DNA from: Streptomyces sp. GESEQ-4
Lineage (GTDB): Bacteria; Actinomycetota; Actinomycetes; Streptomycetales; Streptomycetaceae
DNA length: 64,000 nucleotides
Direction: 5' to 3'
NCBI RefSeq assembly: GCF_017948455.1
Contig: NZ_JAFFSU010000034.1
Span: 1 to 64,000 of the forward strand
Of this stretch, positions 1-7,420 are shown piece after piece. Position 1 is the stretch's first letter. Every line of letters starts with the position of its first letter. Made by a program: the position numbers and the translations under genes. The notes under the pieces are model-generated. The model saw only the letters and a program-made list of their open reading frames with translations, searched no databases and was not told the origin of the DNA.

Positions 1-340
1 CCTCCGGCGGGAGTTATGGAAATTGGCCTCCGGCCATTTCCATACCGGCGTGCCTCCGGCCCGGGAAGGAGCGGAAAATGGGTTTGTGCCTCCGGCACAA
101 ATCGATGCCGCAGATTTCGTTTCGTGGATGGAGTGTTGGGGTTTTAGTTGAGGGTTCGTCATGTCTCTTTGTCTGGGCAGGTTTAAGGGAATCTCCGATT
201 CCCTTAATAACAGAGGTATTTGATTGCTATTCCGTAAGAGAAAGAAAATCACGGAATACCGAGGGCGGGCAACTCGGCCCCTCCGGGACCCGGTTGCCCT
301 GTGAGGGGTCAGGGGTTGAGCCTGCCTCCGGCAGGGAGGG
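1..340. repeat. Gene-free leader with hairpins sharing a TCC loop
   Basis: I see no convincing gene here. The DNA is AT-richer than its surroundings and carries several short perfect inverted repeats whose loop is always TCC while the arms differ: GGCC/GGCC near 27-37, GTGCC/GGCAC near 87-99, GGAATC/GATTCC near 189-203, and CCTGCC/GGCAGG near 322-336. Short reading frames across this region are in conflicting frames and have compositional rather than protein-like sequence. From 341 to 640 there is only proline-codon-rich, low-complexity GC sequence with no supported feature. The hairpins could be processed transcript ends, recombination-prone repeats or plasmid-end structures; the sequence does not decide. 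Confidence 0.5.
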
Positions 341-640
341 CGTACGAGGGCAGGAGGAGGGACGGGGAGACCCCGGGTTGTGTGCCTCCCCCCATGTCCC
401 CCATCCCCAGTACGGGCCGAACAGGCCCACCACCCCGGCGCGGCGGCCCCCGCCGACGCGCAACCACACACCCAGGCCGCCCGATCCCCGAAGCCGCCGC
501 CCGACCCGCCCCGCCCCCATTCCTCACTCATCCTTCAACCGGCGCGGGACAAGTGGCAGCAGAGGGGATGTCAGACCCACGACCACACCCGGAAACCTTG
601 GTTGAACTGCGGATACGTCGACCCTCCCAGGGAGGCATGC

Positions 641-712
641 GCAAGAGATGTCGCAAGAGAAGGTGCAGGAGTAGCCGCAAGAGAAGGCGCAAGAGATGTT
701 GCAAGGTTCGGT
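641..712. repeat. Six 12-bp direct repeats (iteron-like)
   Basis: Six head-to-tail 12-bp units start at 641, 653, 665, 677, 689 and 701, with consensus GCAAGAGAWGKY; units 3 and 6 are degenerate. The array ends just before an imperfect inverted repeat (707-738, arms TTCGGT/ACCGAA and TGGGGG/CCCCCA) and about 30 bp before the -10 hexamer of the first gene. Exact periodicity with no coding use suggests a protein-binding array: an operator, a partition-type centromere, or replication iterons. A ParB-like protein is encoded at 9108-10661, which makes a partition role possible but unproven. Confidence 0.6.
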
Positions 713-742
713 GTGGGGGGTCCCTCCCCCAACCGAAGCGTG

Positions 743-794
743 TATTATTGATTTTGCAGTCAGGCGGCAACCTGGCTGACGCTCAATCACCAAC
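743..794 (+). promoter_or_regulatory. Promoter plus CGGCAA-loop hairpin, copy 1
   Basis: A TATTAT -10 hexamer lies at 743-748, without a clear -35. Eight bases later begins a hairpin with arms CAGTCAGG (757-764) and CCTGGCTG (771-778) around loop CGGCAA (765-770). CACCAAC follows at 788-794, then a CGAGGAG ribosome-binding site. The start codon at 808 is 30 nt from the end of the hairpin. A transcript starting about 7 nt after the -10 would have the hairpin at its very 5' end. Confidence 0.7.
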
Positions 795-807
795 ACGAGG
801 AGCACCC

Positions 808-1377
808 TTGGACACCGGAACGGAAACCGTTGACGCGGTAAGCCGACTCACGATCCACCTTGCCGGAGAGCACGAGACCGATGCTTCAATCGGTCTGACG
901 CTCATTCCCCTACTCAAAATCCCTACGGCCATCATCGAATTCCGGCACCCTACCGCCGCGCGCGTGTGGTGGGAAGGCTGGTGCGAGGCGGCCGAAATGC
1001 TCGACCGGGTCTTTCCCGAGCAAGTCGACGCGGGCGAATTGCGTGAGCCTGAACTCATCATCAATTCGTTTGTGCTCCTGGATGACGCGCCCCGTCGCGC
1101 CAAGGTCCGGGCGCGCAGCGCGGCAGTGAGCCCCGACGGGATCGGCGCACTGTCCGTCACCGTCGGAGGTCTGACGATCGCGTGTGCGTCGCGCAGTGCG
1201 GTCGAGTGTCAGGTGCGCGGGTGGCGCGAGGCGTACGACATGTTCGCCCGAGACGGAGGGTTCGGACTCCCGTCCGTCGACGAGGTGGCCGCGCGCGTAC
1301 GGGCCGACCACGCCCGCCACGGGGTCAACGAGCTGCCTACGGCCGCCGAGGAGCAGCGGGCAGGCCGGAGGCGGTGA
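808..1377 (+). CDS. Hypothetical protein, 189 aa
   Basis: I do not recognise the family. The chosen start is a TTG at 808, preceded at 5 nt by CGAGGAG and by the CGGCAA hairpin element; the frame is open further upstream to 301, but that part runs through the repeats and gives an artificial Arg/Lys-rich sequence. The protein looks like a soluble alpha/beta polypeptide without signal peptide or membrane segment, with a motif PTAARVWWEGWCEAAEMLD near residue 50 and a charged C-terminal tail. It is the first gene of the left block and is followed by a terminator-like hairpin, so it probably forms its own transcription unit. Confidence 0.6.
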   Translation: MDTGTETVDAVSRLTIHLAGEHETDASIGLTLIPLLKIPTAIIEFRHPTAARVWWEGWCEAAEMLDRVFPEQVDAGELREPELIINSFVLLDDAPRRAKVRARSAAVSPDGIGALSVTVGGLTIACASRSAVECQVRGWREAYDMFARDGGFGLPSVDEVAARVRADHARHGVNELPTAAEEQRAGRRR

Positions 1378-1385
1378 CGCGCCCA

Positions 1386-1414
1386 GGGTGGGGCGGCCTC
1401 AGGTCGCCCCACCC
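1386..1414 (+). terminator. Terminator-like hairpin
   Basis: Arms GGGTGGGGCG (1386-1395) and CGCCCCACCC (1405-1414) form a perfect 10-bp stem with a 9-nt loop, 9 nt after the stop codon. There is no T-tract, as is usual in actinomycetes. Confidence 0.5.
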
Positions 1415-1448
1415 CTCCCGGAGTTGCGGCCACCAGAGAGGGGACAGC

Positions 1449-1733
1449 ATGAGCGCCACAGGACCGATCAGTCTGGGGCAGCGGGTACGCGTCGAGCGCC
1501 GCCCCACCCGGGGTCTGGCCGCCCACGCACGGCCGAGGACCGTGCACCGGCCCGCACCGTGGCCCGAGGTGTGGGAAGGCACGGTGTTGCAAGCGACCTA
1601 TGAGGACGACGAGTTGACCGCCGTCGAGATCTACGGCAAGCGCGAGAGCACCGGTGAGACCAAGCGCGTTACGTTCAGCCTCGCCCGGAACGCGTTCTTC
1701 CGTACGCGGGTGACGCCGGTCAAGTCGCCGTAA
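1449..1733 (+). CDS. Small hypothetical protein, 94 aa
   Basis: I do not recognise the family. The ATG at 1449 has a purine-rich AGAGAGGGGACA ahead of it. The protein has a basic N-terminal half (VRVERRPTRGLAAHARPR) and a C-terminal half with beta-strand character (VWEGTVLQATYEDDELTAVE) that resembles a small beta-barrel or SH3/OB-like fold; that reading is inference only. It lies between the 808-1377 gene and the second CGGCAA element, all on the same strand. Confidence 0.55.
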   Translation: MSATGPISLGQRVRVERRPTRGLAAHARPRTVHRPAPWPEVWEGTVLQATYEDDELTAVEIYGKRESTGETKRVTFSLARNAFFRTRVTPVKSP

Positions 1734-1761
1734 CTGTCCACGTCCGGGGGGTGATTGAGGG

Positions 1762-1830
1762 TTGACGGTAACCCCCCGGAAGAGCGTATTATTGATTTCG
1801 CGGGTGAGCGGCAACTCACTCGCCGCCAAC
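1762..1830 (+). promoter_or_regulatory. Promoter plus CGGCAA-loop hairpin, copy 2
   Basis: A TTGACG hexamer (1762-1767) and TATTAT (1787-1792) are separated by 19 bp. Seven bases later starts a 9-bp stem, GCGGGTGAG (1800-1808) with CTCACTCGC (1815-1823), including one G-T wobble pair, around loop CGGCAA (1809-1814). The CACCAAC box appears as CGCCAAC at 1824-1830. The ATG at 1853 is 30 nt past the hairpin, exactly as in copy 1. Confidence 0.75.
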
Positions 1831-1852
1831 TCAACCACCCAAGGCAGGGGAC

Positions 1853-2488
1853 ATGAGCGAGTACCAAGACCACATCCGGCAGAGCCTCGAAGGAGCGCAC
1901 CACGACCCGGCCGAGGAACTCGGCATCGACGAGATGCGATGGAGCCCCGCACCCGGCAGCGAGCCCGTGAGCGACGCCGCCGAGACTGCACACGCACTGC
2001 TCGACCGCGCGACCGACGCTTACGTGTCTCTCGTGGACGCCGTTCTCGGCGACGGGAAACACAACATGGTGGTCAGCGCCACCACCCCGCACGGTGAGTT
2101 CATCGAAGGCCAGGAACTCACCGCGCTCGGTGACACCCTGATCATCAACGAGGCAGCCTCCTTGCGGGTGTGCACAGTGATCGCAGCCGCCATGCTCGGG
2201 TGCTCCAATGGCGGCCTGGTCGTGCGGACCTACGGCCCCGACGGATCGGAGTCGGTACGCGGCTGGAAGATCCGGAACTTCTGGCTCTGGCCGATCACCG
2301 CCGACGACATCCGAGAGGCGTACAGCGTCGACCCCGAGACCGGCGCGCCGCTGACCCCGGAGCCGGGAGTCGAGTTCCGGCAGGCCGAGCGAGTGCCCCG
2401 CCCGGACCAAGACCAGGCCGACACGGGCGCCCGGCACGCCAGCCGCACCGCGCCCCCGGACAACCGGCCCCCGAACCGCCGCAACTGA
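1853..2488 (+). CDS. Hypothetical protein, 211 aa, paralogous to the C-terminus of the next gene
   Basis: The family is unknown to me. Residues from about 40 to 190 align with the C-terminal 160 residues of the protein at 2613-4316: shared blocks include DAYVSL..AVLGDG, a VVSA/VASA strand, VRT..PDGS.SVR and the near-identical FRQAERVPRP / YRQAERVPRP. The module is soluble, with no signal peptide. The ATG at 1853 follows AAGGCAGGGGAC and the second CGGCAA element. Its product and the longer neighbour therefore share a domain made by duplication, and may bind the same partner. Confidence 0.65.
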   Translation: MSEYQDHIRQSLEGAHHDPAEELGIDEMRWSPAPGSEPVSDAAETAHALLDRATDAYVSLVDAVLGDGKHNMVVSATTPHGEFIEGQELTALGDTLIINEAASLRVCTVIAAAMLGCSNGGLVVRTYGPDGSESVRGWKIRNFWLWPITADDIREAYSVDPETGAPLTPEPGVEFRQAERVPRPDQDQADTGARHASRTAPPDNRPPNRRN

Positions 2489-2495
2489 GTACCAG

Positions 2496-2531
2496 CCCGC
2501 CCGGACCGGTCGCCCGACCGGTCCGGGCGGG
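2496..2531 (+). terminator. Perfect 15-bp hairpin after 1853-2488
   Basis: Arms CCCGCCCGGACCGGT (2496-2510) and ACCGGTCCGGGCGGG (2517-2531) pair completely around a 6-nt loop, 8 nt after the stop codon. It lies between two genes that each have their own CGGCAA element, so it probably ends or attenuates the upstream transcript. Confidence 0.6.
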
Positions 2532-2561
2532 AACACCCCTGCCTCCCCCTGCCCCGCCCTC

Positions 2562-2593
2562 CCGGAGTGAGCGGCAACTCACCCGGCACCAAC
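2562..2593 (+). promoter_or_regulatory. CGGCAA-loop hairpin, copy 3
   Basis: Arms CCGGAGTGAG (2562-2571, with A2566 bulged) and CTCACCCGG (2578-2586) enclose loop CGGCAA (2572-2577). CACCAAC follows at 2587-2593 and a GGAGTGAC ribosome-binding site comes next. No TATTAT hexamer is visible immediately upstream, so this copy probably sits inside a transcript coming from 1762. The distance to the ATG at 2613 is 27 nt. Confidence 0.7.
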
Positions 2594-2612
2594 CCGACAG
2601 GAGTGACCCGAC

Positions 2613-4316
2613 ATGACCGCGACCACGCAGCCCGACAGCAGCACGCGCACCCCTGCCCAGGAGCCGGCCCCGACCTCTGCCGAAGTGCCGGCGCCCACCG
2701 CCCCGACCGCCGATCTGCCCCGCAACCTGGTCCGGCTCACCGCCCGCGCGGAAGCGGCCGGATGGACAACGACCGTCGAGACGCAGCCCGGACACTGTGC
2801 GCTGCTGCTCACCGCCCGCCAGGAGACCGGGGAAACCGTCCTGCGGTGCGTGTGGCGGCTCACCGCCCGGGGCTACCGCTGGGACGGCGCCACGCTGGCC
2901 CGCAACGGCCAGCAGGCCGCCGAGGGCATCGCGTGGCGTGCCCTGGGGGACCTGGTGGCCGCCGAGGCGCCCACCGCCCGCACGGCGCCGGTCCTGTCCG
3001 CCTACGGCGAGCGGGGCGCCGCCCCCGTGACGGCCGAGGTCGTCTCCGCATCCATCGCCGCCACCCCCACGGGCGAGGTCCCCGTCATGCTGCGCCCGTG
3101 GACCAAGGCCACCATCCCGTTCGAGCTGTACCCGTCGCGGTTCGTCGGGCGTGCCTACGTGGGCGCTGACTGCCTGCTGGCGCCCGAAGGCGACGATGCC
3201 GCCCCGGACGCTCAGCCGGTCCTGTCGGTGCTCCCCTCCGACTACCTCACGTCGAACGCCGCCTACCTCGAAGATCTCGCCGCATACGCCGTGGCGGAGA
3301 GCCGCACCGACGAGGAGGGGGCCGCATTCGCCCGGTGGGTGGTCTCGTCCGAGATCATGACGTTCGGGGTGTACGGCTCGGCGTACGAGGCCTGGGTGCG
3401 GTCGCTCACCTGCACCATGACCGCCCGCTACGCGGTGCTCACGTACACGCGGATGAACGGCGCGGCGCTGCGCCTGGAGTGCGGGTGCGGGCAGCGTCAC
3501 ACCGGCCGCCCGTGGGAGGGCGCCACGGTGTGGAACGACGAGGGGCGCCACTACCCCAGCACCAGCGCCGTCCCCCTGGACCACGTCGCCGACCTGATCA
3601 CCGCACGCGGGTACCAGGTTGCGGGTGAGTGGTCGCCCGGCGATGTCGTCCGCCGGGTGGCCGTCGAGCCGACCGCCCTTCCCCAAGCGGAGACGACGCC
3701 GACCGTGACCGCAGCGGACGCCCCGCCGTCCGACCCGGGAACGGCCGACGCGTGGGAGTCCGACGGCGGAGCCTGCCCCGGAGCCGAGCCGCCCCAAGGT
3801 CCAGAGCCCGCCCCCGAGACGCACCCCGCTGCAATCGCGCAGATGCTGCTCAGCCGCGCGGTCGACGCGTACGTCTCGCTCCTCCGCGCCGTTCTCGGCG
3901 ACGGCACCCACCGCCTGGTGGCCAGCGCCAGCACACCGCAGGGCGACGTTGCCGACGCCCAGTCCCTCACCCTGCACGGCGACCGCGTCGTAAGCGACCG
4001 AGATGCCTCCATGCGCGTAGCCATCGTGATCGCGGCAGGCATGACCGACGGCTCCACGGGCGAACTGACCGTGCGGACCGTCAGCCCCGACGGGTCCGCA
4101 TCGGTCCGTGCCTGGGCCATTCAGCACGGGTGGCTGCACCCGCTCACCGCGAACCAAGCACGGCAGACGCACACAGTCAGCCCCGGACCCAGCGGGCAGC
4201 CGGCCCCGGCATCCGGAATGGAGTACCGGCAGGCCGAGCGCGTCCCCCGCCCAGCACAGGACCGCTCACGCAGGCAGAGCGCCCGCCGTACCACGGGCCC
4301 GGACCGGCGCACCTGA
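2613..4316 (+). CDS. Large hypothetical protein, 567 aa, with duplicated C-terminal module
   Basis: I do not recognise a named family. Residues 1-40 are Pro/Ala/Thr-rich and likely disordered. Two further regions follow, about 40-140 (WTTTVETQPGHCALLLTA, a beta-rich plasmid-type module) and 150-340, the latter including a Cys/His cluster (ECGCGQRHTGRPW near residue 295). After an acidic linker the last 160 residues repeat the module of the 1853-2488 protein. The start at 2613 has a GGAGTGACCCGAC leader and the third CGGCAA hairpin. A perfect hairpin ends the gene. There are no membrane segments, so it is probably cytosolic. Confidence 0.6.
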   Translation: MTATTQPDSSTRTPAQEPAPTSAEVPAPTAPTADLPRNLVRLTARAEAAGWTTTVETQPGHCALLLTARQETGETVLRCVWRLTARGYRWDGATLARNGQQAAEGIAWRALGDLVAAEAPTARTAPVLSAYGERGAAPVTAEVVSASIAATPTGEVPVMLRPWTKATIPFELYPSRFVGRAYVGADCLLAPEGDDAAPDAQPVLSVLPSDYLTSNAAYLEDLAAYAVAESRTDEEGAAFARWVVSSEIMTFGVYGSAYEAWVRSLTCTMTARYAVLTYTRMNGAALRLECGCGQRHTGRPWEGATVWNDEGRHYPSTSAVPLDHVADLITARGYQVAGEWSPGDVVRRVAVEPTALPQAETTPTVTAADAPPSDPGTADAWESDGGACPGAEPPQGPEPAPETHPAAIAQMLLSRAVDAYVSLLRAVLGDGTHRLVASASTPQGDVADAQSLTLHGDRVVSDRDASMRVAIVIAAGMTDGSTGELTVRTVSPDGSASVRAWAIQHGWLHPLTANQARQTHTVSPGPSGQPAPASGMEYRQAERVPRPAQDRSRRQSARRTTGPDRRT

Positions 4317-4326
4317 GTACCGCCCC

Positions 4327-4356
4327 GGCTGGGCCGGTCCAACGACCGGCCCAGCC
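4327..4356 (+). terminator. Perfect 13-bp hairpin after 2613-4316
   Basis: GGCTGGGCCGGTC (4327-4339) pairs with GACCGGCCCAGCC (4344-4356) around loop CAAC, 10 nt after the stop codon. Confidence 0.6.
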
Positions 4357-4434
4357 GTCCTGACCCACCCCCGACCGCCCCGTACCGGTCCGAGCCCGTC
4401 CGCCCCGGGCCGGCCCCCGGGAGGAGGCACAGCT

Positions 4435-4692
4435 ATGCGACTGAGCAAGCGCCGCGCGACCACCCTGAACCGACGCGCGCGGTTTCTCCACCAACACCGC
4501 AAGCAGCGCGGGACGTTGCCGTGCCTGGAGACCGGCGGCGCCCAGGTCTACGTCTACTGGGCGCGCGGTGAAGGCCTGGTGGTGTCCGTCCACCTGGACA
4601 CCGGCGAGGTACCCGCCGACCTGATCAGCCCGGACGAGACGATCCCGATCCGGATCACCGTCAACGGTCACGAGGTCTTCCAAGCCGACTGA
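4435..4692 (+). CDS. Small hypothetical protein, 85 aa
   Basis: No family recognised. The ATG at 4435 has a strong GGGAGGAGG site 8 nt upstream. The N-terminus is very basic (RLSKRRATTLNRRARFLHQ), followed by a strand-rich region (AQVYVYWARGEGLVVSVHLD) and an acidic end. A basic helix plus beta module could bind nucleic acid, but this is inference. It lacks a CGGCAA element directly upstream and is followed at once by the promoter of copy 4. Confidence 0.55.
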   Translation: MRLSKRRATTLNRRARFLHQHRKQRGTLPCLETGGAQVYVYWARGEGLVVSVHLDTGEVPADLISPDETIPIRITVNGHEVFQAD

Positions 4693-4705
4693 GACGCCAG
4701 GGGTG

Positions 4706-4771
4706 TTGAATCCTCCACCATAGGGCGTATTATTGATTTTACGGATGAGCGGCAAATCATCCGCCGCCAAC
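4706..4771 (+). promoter_or_regulatory. Promoter plus CGGCAA-loop hairpin, copy 4
   Basis: TTGAAT (4706-4711) and TATTAT (4728-4733) are spaced by 16 bp. The hairpin arms are CGGATGA (4742-4748) and TCATCCG (4757-4763); the loop is again CGGCAA (4750-4755), flanked here by a G/A mismatch instead of the usual closing G-C pair. CGCCAAC lies at 4765-4771. The ATG at 4797 is 34 nt past the hairpin. Confidence 0.75.
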
Positions 4772-4796
4772 TCGCCTCGCACCGGAAGGACAGGGC

Positions 4797-5600
4797 ATGG
4801 ACTACATCGACACCAAGCACGTGGCCGCCGAGCTCCGGAACCGCCTGAAGAACGCGTTCCCCGGCGTGAAGTTCAGCGTACGCAAGGGCACCGGTACCGC
4901 CTCCGCTTGGATCTCCGTCTACTGGACCGACGGCCCCTCCACGGCCGACGTCGAAGCGCACACCCGGCCCCTGCAGGGCGCGCAGTTCGACGCCATGGAG
5001 GACCGCTACGAGTCCACCGACAACACGGTCACCGTCACCGTCAAGGGCCGGAAGGTCACCGGGAAACCGCTGGTCGACGGCATCAACACCCACCGAGACA
5101 TCTCCGACGACGCACTGAAGGCCGCCGCCGCCCTGTGGTCCGAGGCCCACGACGGCAACGAGCCCCCCACAAGCGGCATGCTCGACGCCTGCGTCATCGA
5201 CGGCCACGTCATCCAGGAGAACGGGGCCTCACAGCAGATGTGGCAGATCGCCAGTGACGTCATCCTGCCCCAGCGCTGGGCCGCCGCCCAGGAGCAAGCC
5301 GCGGCCGAGGCCGCCCGTCCGGCGAGCGACCAGGAGCAGGGCGAGGAGGCCGCAGAGGGACTCACCCTCACGCACACGGACGAGGACGGGACCACGGTCA
5401 CCGGTACGCAGCTGGGCGACGGCGCCGCAATCGTGCTGAAGCGGCACGGCTTCAAGTGGCACCGCAAGAACCAGTACTGGTACGCCCCCGGCAGCCGTCA
5501 CCAGCAGGCCGACACCGCGTTCATGACCGCCGTCGCCGCCGACCTGCGCACCGCCCGACTGACCGTCACCACGGTGTTCCCCGAGCCCGCCACCGTCTGA
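4797..5600 (+). CDS. LPD29-like mobile-element protein, 267 aa
   Basis: The first 70 residues (DTKHVAAELRNRLKNAFPGVKFSVR, then SVYWTDGPSTADVEAHTRPLQGAQFDAM) match my memory of the LPD29 domain of polyvalent proteins, found on phages and plasmids and thought to act beside incoming DNA; the molecular function is unknown. A Glu/Ala-rich linker (165-195) follows, then a C-terminal small module LKRHGFKWHRKNQYWYAPGS seen in plasmid proteins. There is no signal peptide. GGAAGGA lies 6 nt before the ATG, and the fourth CGGCAA promoter drives the gene. The assignment rests on pattern memory only. Confidence 0.55.
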   Translation: MDYIDTKHVAAELRNRLKNAFPGVKFSVRKGTGTASAWISVYWTDGPSTADVEAHTRPLQGAQFDAMEDRYESTDNTVTVTVKGRKVTGKPLVDGINTHRDISDDALKAAAALWSEAHDGNEPPTSGMLDACVIDGHVIQENGASQQMWQIASDVILPQRWAAAQEQAAAEAARPASDQEQGEEAAEGLTLTHTDEDGTTVTGTQLGDGAAIVLKRHGFKWHRKNQYWYAPGSRHQQADTAFMTAVAADLRTARLTVTTVFPEPATV

Positions 5601-5612
5601 CCATCCCCTCTC

Positions 5613-5637
5613 GGCCGGGCGCCGTTGGCGCCCGGCC
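5613..5637 (+). terminator. Perfect 11-bp hairpin after 4797-5600
   Basis: GGCCGGGCGCC (5613-5623) pairs with GGCGCCCGGCC (5627-5637) across a 3-nt loop. Confidence 0.6.
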
Positions 5638-5654
5638 CGCCTCCCGGAGTCCTC

Positions 5655-6365
5655 ATGCGCACCCATGCTGCCTTCCAGCTCATCGGCGACCGCTCCCACC
5701 AGTGCGACGCGACCGCCACCTACACCCACAAGAGCGCCCGCGCGTACGTCTTGTGCGACGGCATCGGCTCCAGCGACGCGGTACGCGACTGGACGCGCAC
5801 CGCCGCCCGCCGTCTCGCCCGTGCCGCCGCCGTGCGCGCCGACGCCAAGGCCGGCCTACGGGCCGTCTACGACGCCTACGCCGCCGAGCCGGACCGCCAG
5901 GACCAGTACGCCCGCTACGACCTGCCCGCCGCCTGCGCCGTCGTGGCCGTCACCGCCCCCGGCAAGCCGCTCACCGTCGCGTGGTGCGGAGACGCCCGCG
6001 CCTACGTCCTCACCCCGCGCGGCACCCTCCAGCGACTCACCGCCGACCACAACCTTCGCCGCGTCATCCAGGGCAACCGCAACCGCGTCACGTCCTGCCT
6101 GGGTTCGACAGAGACCGACCAGCAGAGGAAAGACCAGTACGGCCATCCCGCAATCGAGTCCGCCACCCGCGGCATGGAGAACTGCCGTCTCCTGCTGGCC
6201 AGCGACGGCGCGTACGAGCCCCTGGAGGACTCGGCCCGCAGCCTCGCGGACTACCTCACCGGCACCCCGAACGAGGCAGCCCACGACTTCACCGAATCCG
6301 CGATCGCCCACGCCGGGACCCACGCCGACAACGCCACCGTCCTCGTCGCCGACCTCACCGGGTAG
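5655..6365 (+). CDS. PP2C-family protein serine/threonine phosphatase
   Basis: This is a stand-alone PP2C/PPM domain of 236 residues, close to the usual domain length. The metal-binding and core motifs are in order: DGIGSS (35-40, in place of DGxGG), CGDARAYV (111-117, the GDSR motif), LLASDGAYEP (180-189) and DNATVLV (225-231). Such enzymes use two metal ions to remove phosphate from Ser/Thr. I chose the ATG at 5655 with GGAG 5 nt upstream rather than an upstream in-frame start inside the terminator hairpin. No cognate kinase is encoded in this block, so its substrate is unknown; a host Hanks-type kinase target is possible. Confidence 0.8.
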   Translation: MRTHAAFQLIGDRSHQCDATATYTHKSARAYVLCDGIGSSDAVRDWTRTAARRLARAAAVRADAKAGLRAVYDAYAAEPDRQDQYARYDLPAACAVVAVTAPGKPLTVAWCGDARAYVLTPRGTLQRLTADHNLRRVIQGNRNRVTSCLGSTETDQQRKDQYGHPAIESATRGMENCRLLLASDGAYEPLEDSARSLADYLTGTPNEAAHDFTESAIAHAGTHADNATVLVADLTG

Positions 6366-6388
6366 CGCGCGGCCCGCACGAGAACCCA

Positions 6389-6418
6389 CCGCCGGTCCGG
6401 ACGGACCCGGACCGGCGG
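6389..6418 (+). terminator. Perfect 12-bp hairpin after the PP2C gene
   Basis: CCGCCGGTCCGG (6389-6400) pairs with CCGGACCGGCGG (6407-6418) around a 6-nt loop, between the phosphatase and the methyltransferase. Confidence 0.6.
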
Positions 6419-6446
6419 GCCAACCCACCCTGAGAGGCGACGTGTC

Positions 6447-7328
6447 ATGGCAGGCAAACTCAGCAAGGAGCAGGCCAAGAGGCACAACCGGGCGTGCGAA
6501 CTGGTCGCGAGCAAACGGGACTTGACGCAGTCGGAGCGGGAATTCGTCCTCGACCACTACCACGAGTCCGCGAACACCGGCCGCACCCTGGACGGCGCGT
6601 TCTTCACACCGGCGGAGCTCGCCAGCGAAATGCACCTCGTGATCTCCGGCGACCGCATCATCGACCTGTGCGCGGGCATCGGCCGCCTGGCCTGGCACGC
6701 CCGCGACCTGGTGACCCGGCACTTCGAGCGTCTGCCGCCGCGGGAAATCGTGTGCGTGGAGAAGAACCCGGAATACGTCCGCGTCGGTCGGCGTGTCCTG
6801 CCGGAGGCGACGTGGATCTGTGCTGACGTGCTGGACGTCCCGGGCATGAACCTCGGCCCCTTCGACTGCGCGATCAGCAACCCTCCGTTCGGGCGGATCA
6901 AGCGCAGCACCAATGCCCCCGGATACCGAGGACCGCTGTTCGAATTCCACGTCATCGCGATCGCCGAAACCCTGGCCCGCCGGGGAGCCTTCATCATCCC
7001 GAGGGACTCCGCACCGTTCCGCATCGAGCGCGGATTCGTGGATCAGGACTCCCCCGCGTACGAGCGATTCCACCGCGAGACCGGAATCTTGCTCCGCCCC
7101 AACGTCGGCATCCCCACGGACGATTACCGCGACCAGTGGCGCGACGTCACACCGGCCGTCGAAATCGTCCTGCACAACCGCGACGAAGACGAGCTGGAAG
7201 CCCAGGCCGAACGGGCCGCCCACGTCGAGCAGTCGGCTCCCAGCAGGAAGCGCCGGCCCCGGGTCACCGTCGCCGCACCCGAGGCTGCACAGGACACCGG
7301 AAGCAGCAACGGGGACACTCTGTTCTGA
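6447..7328 (+). CDS. Class I SAM-dependent methyltransferase, probable DNA N6-adenine type
   Basis: The 293-residue protein has FFTPAELASEM (52-62), a SAM-binding motif I DLCAGIG (73-79) and the catalytic motif IV SNPPFGR (144-150), the N/D-P-P-F/Y signature of amino-methyltransferases acting on adenine. FTP before motif I is typical of Type I/IIG-like DNA methylases. There is no visible target-recognition or endonuclease domain, so it looks like an orphan methylase for DNA, although rRNA or protein targets cannot be excluded. The C-terminal 50 residues are charged and likely disordered. The ATG at 6447 follows GAGAGGCGACGTGTC. Confidence 0.72.
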   Translation: MAGKLSKEQAKRHNRACELVASKRDLTQSEREFVLDHYHESANTGRTLDGAFFTPAELASEMHLVISGDRIIDLCAGIGRLAWHARDLVTRHFERLPPREIVCVEKNPEYVRVGRRVLPEATWICADVLDVPGMNLGPFDCAISNPPFGRIKRSTNAPGYRGPLFEFHVIAIAETLARRGAFIIPRDSAPFRIERGFVDQDSPAYERFHRETGILLRPNVGIPTDDYRDQWRDVTPAVEIVLHNRDEDELEAQAERAAHVEQSAPSRKRRPRVTVAAPEAAQDTGSSNGDTLF

Positions 7329-7355
7329 CCACAGTCATCCTACCCAAGTAGGGTG

Positions 7356-7401
7356 TATTATTGATTTTTAGGAGTGAGCGGCAACTCGCTCCGTCACCAG
7401 C
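7356..7401 (+). promoter_or_regulatory. Promoter plus CGGCAA-loop hairpin, copy 5
   Basis: TATTAT (7356-7361) has no good -35; a short inverted repeat CCTAC/GTAGG sits there instead. The 8-bp stem GGAGTGAG (7371-7378) with CTCGCTCC (7385-7392) keeps one G-T wobble and encloses CGGCAA (7379-7384). CACCAGC lies at 7395-7401, followed by the AGGAGG ribosome-binding site. The ATG at 7421 is 29 nt past the hairpin. Confidence 0.75.
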
Positions 7402-7420
7402 TCGCACAGGAGGACGCACG

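Noticed and set aside
1..100. Streptomyces linear-plasmid telomere
   Set aside because: Hairpins are present, but not the typical GC-rich palindromes with GCA loops, and the window edge need not be a replicon end.
641..712. 12-bp repeats as a CRISPR-like or coding tandem repeat
   Set aside because: Units are directly adjacent with no spacers and are not in a supported gene.
301..807. Upstream extension of the 808-1377 reading frame, giving an Arg/Lys-rich N-terminus
   Set aside because: The extension translates the 12-bp repeats and promoter region and has no ribosome-binding site; the TTG at 808 with CGAGGAG is better placed.
2295..4172. Long antisense frame opposite the 2613-4316 gene
   Set aside because: It is a GC-rich shadow frame with low-complexity Gly/Arg sequence and no motifs; the plus-strand protein shares a domain with its neighbour.
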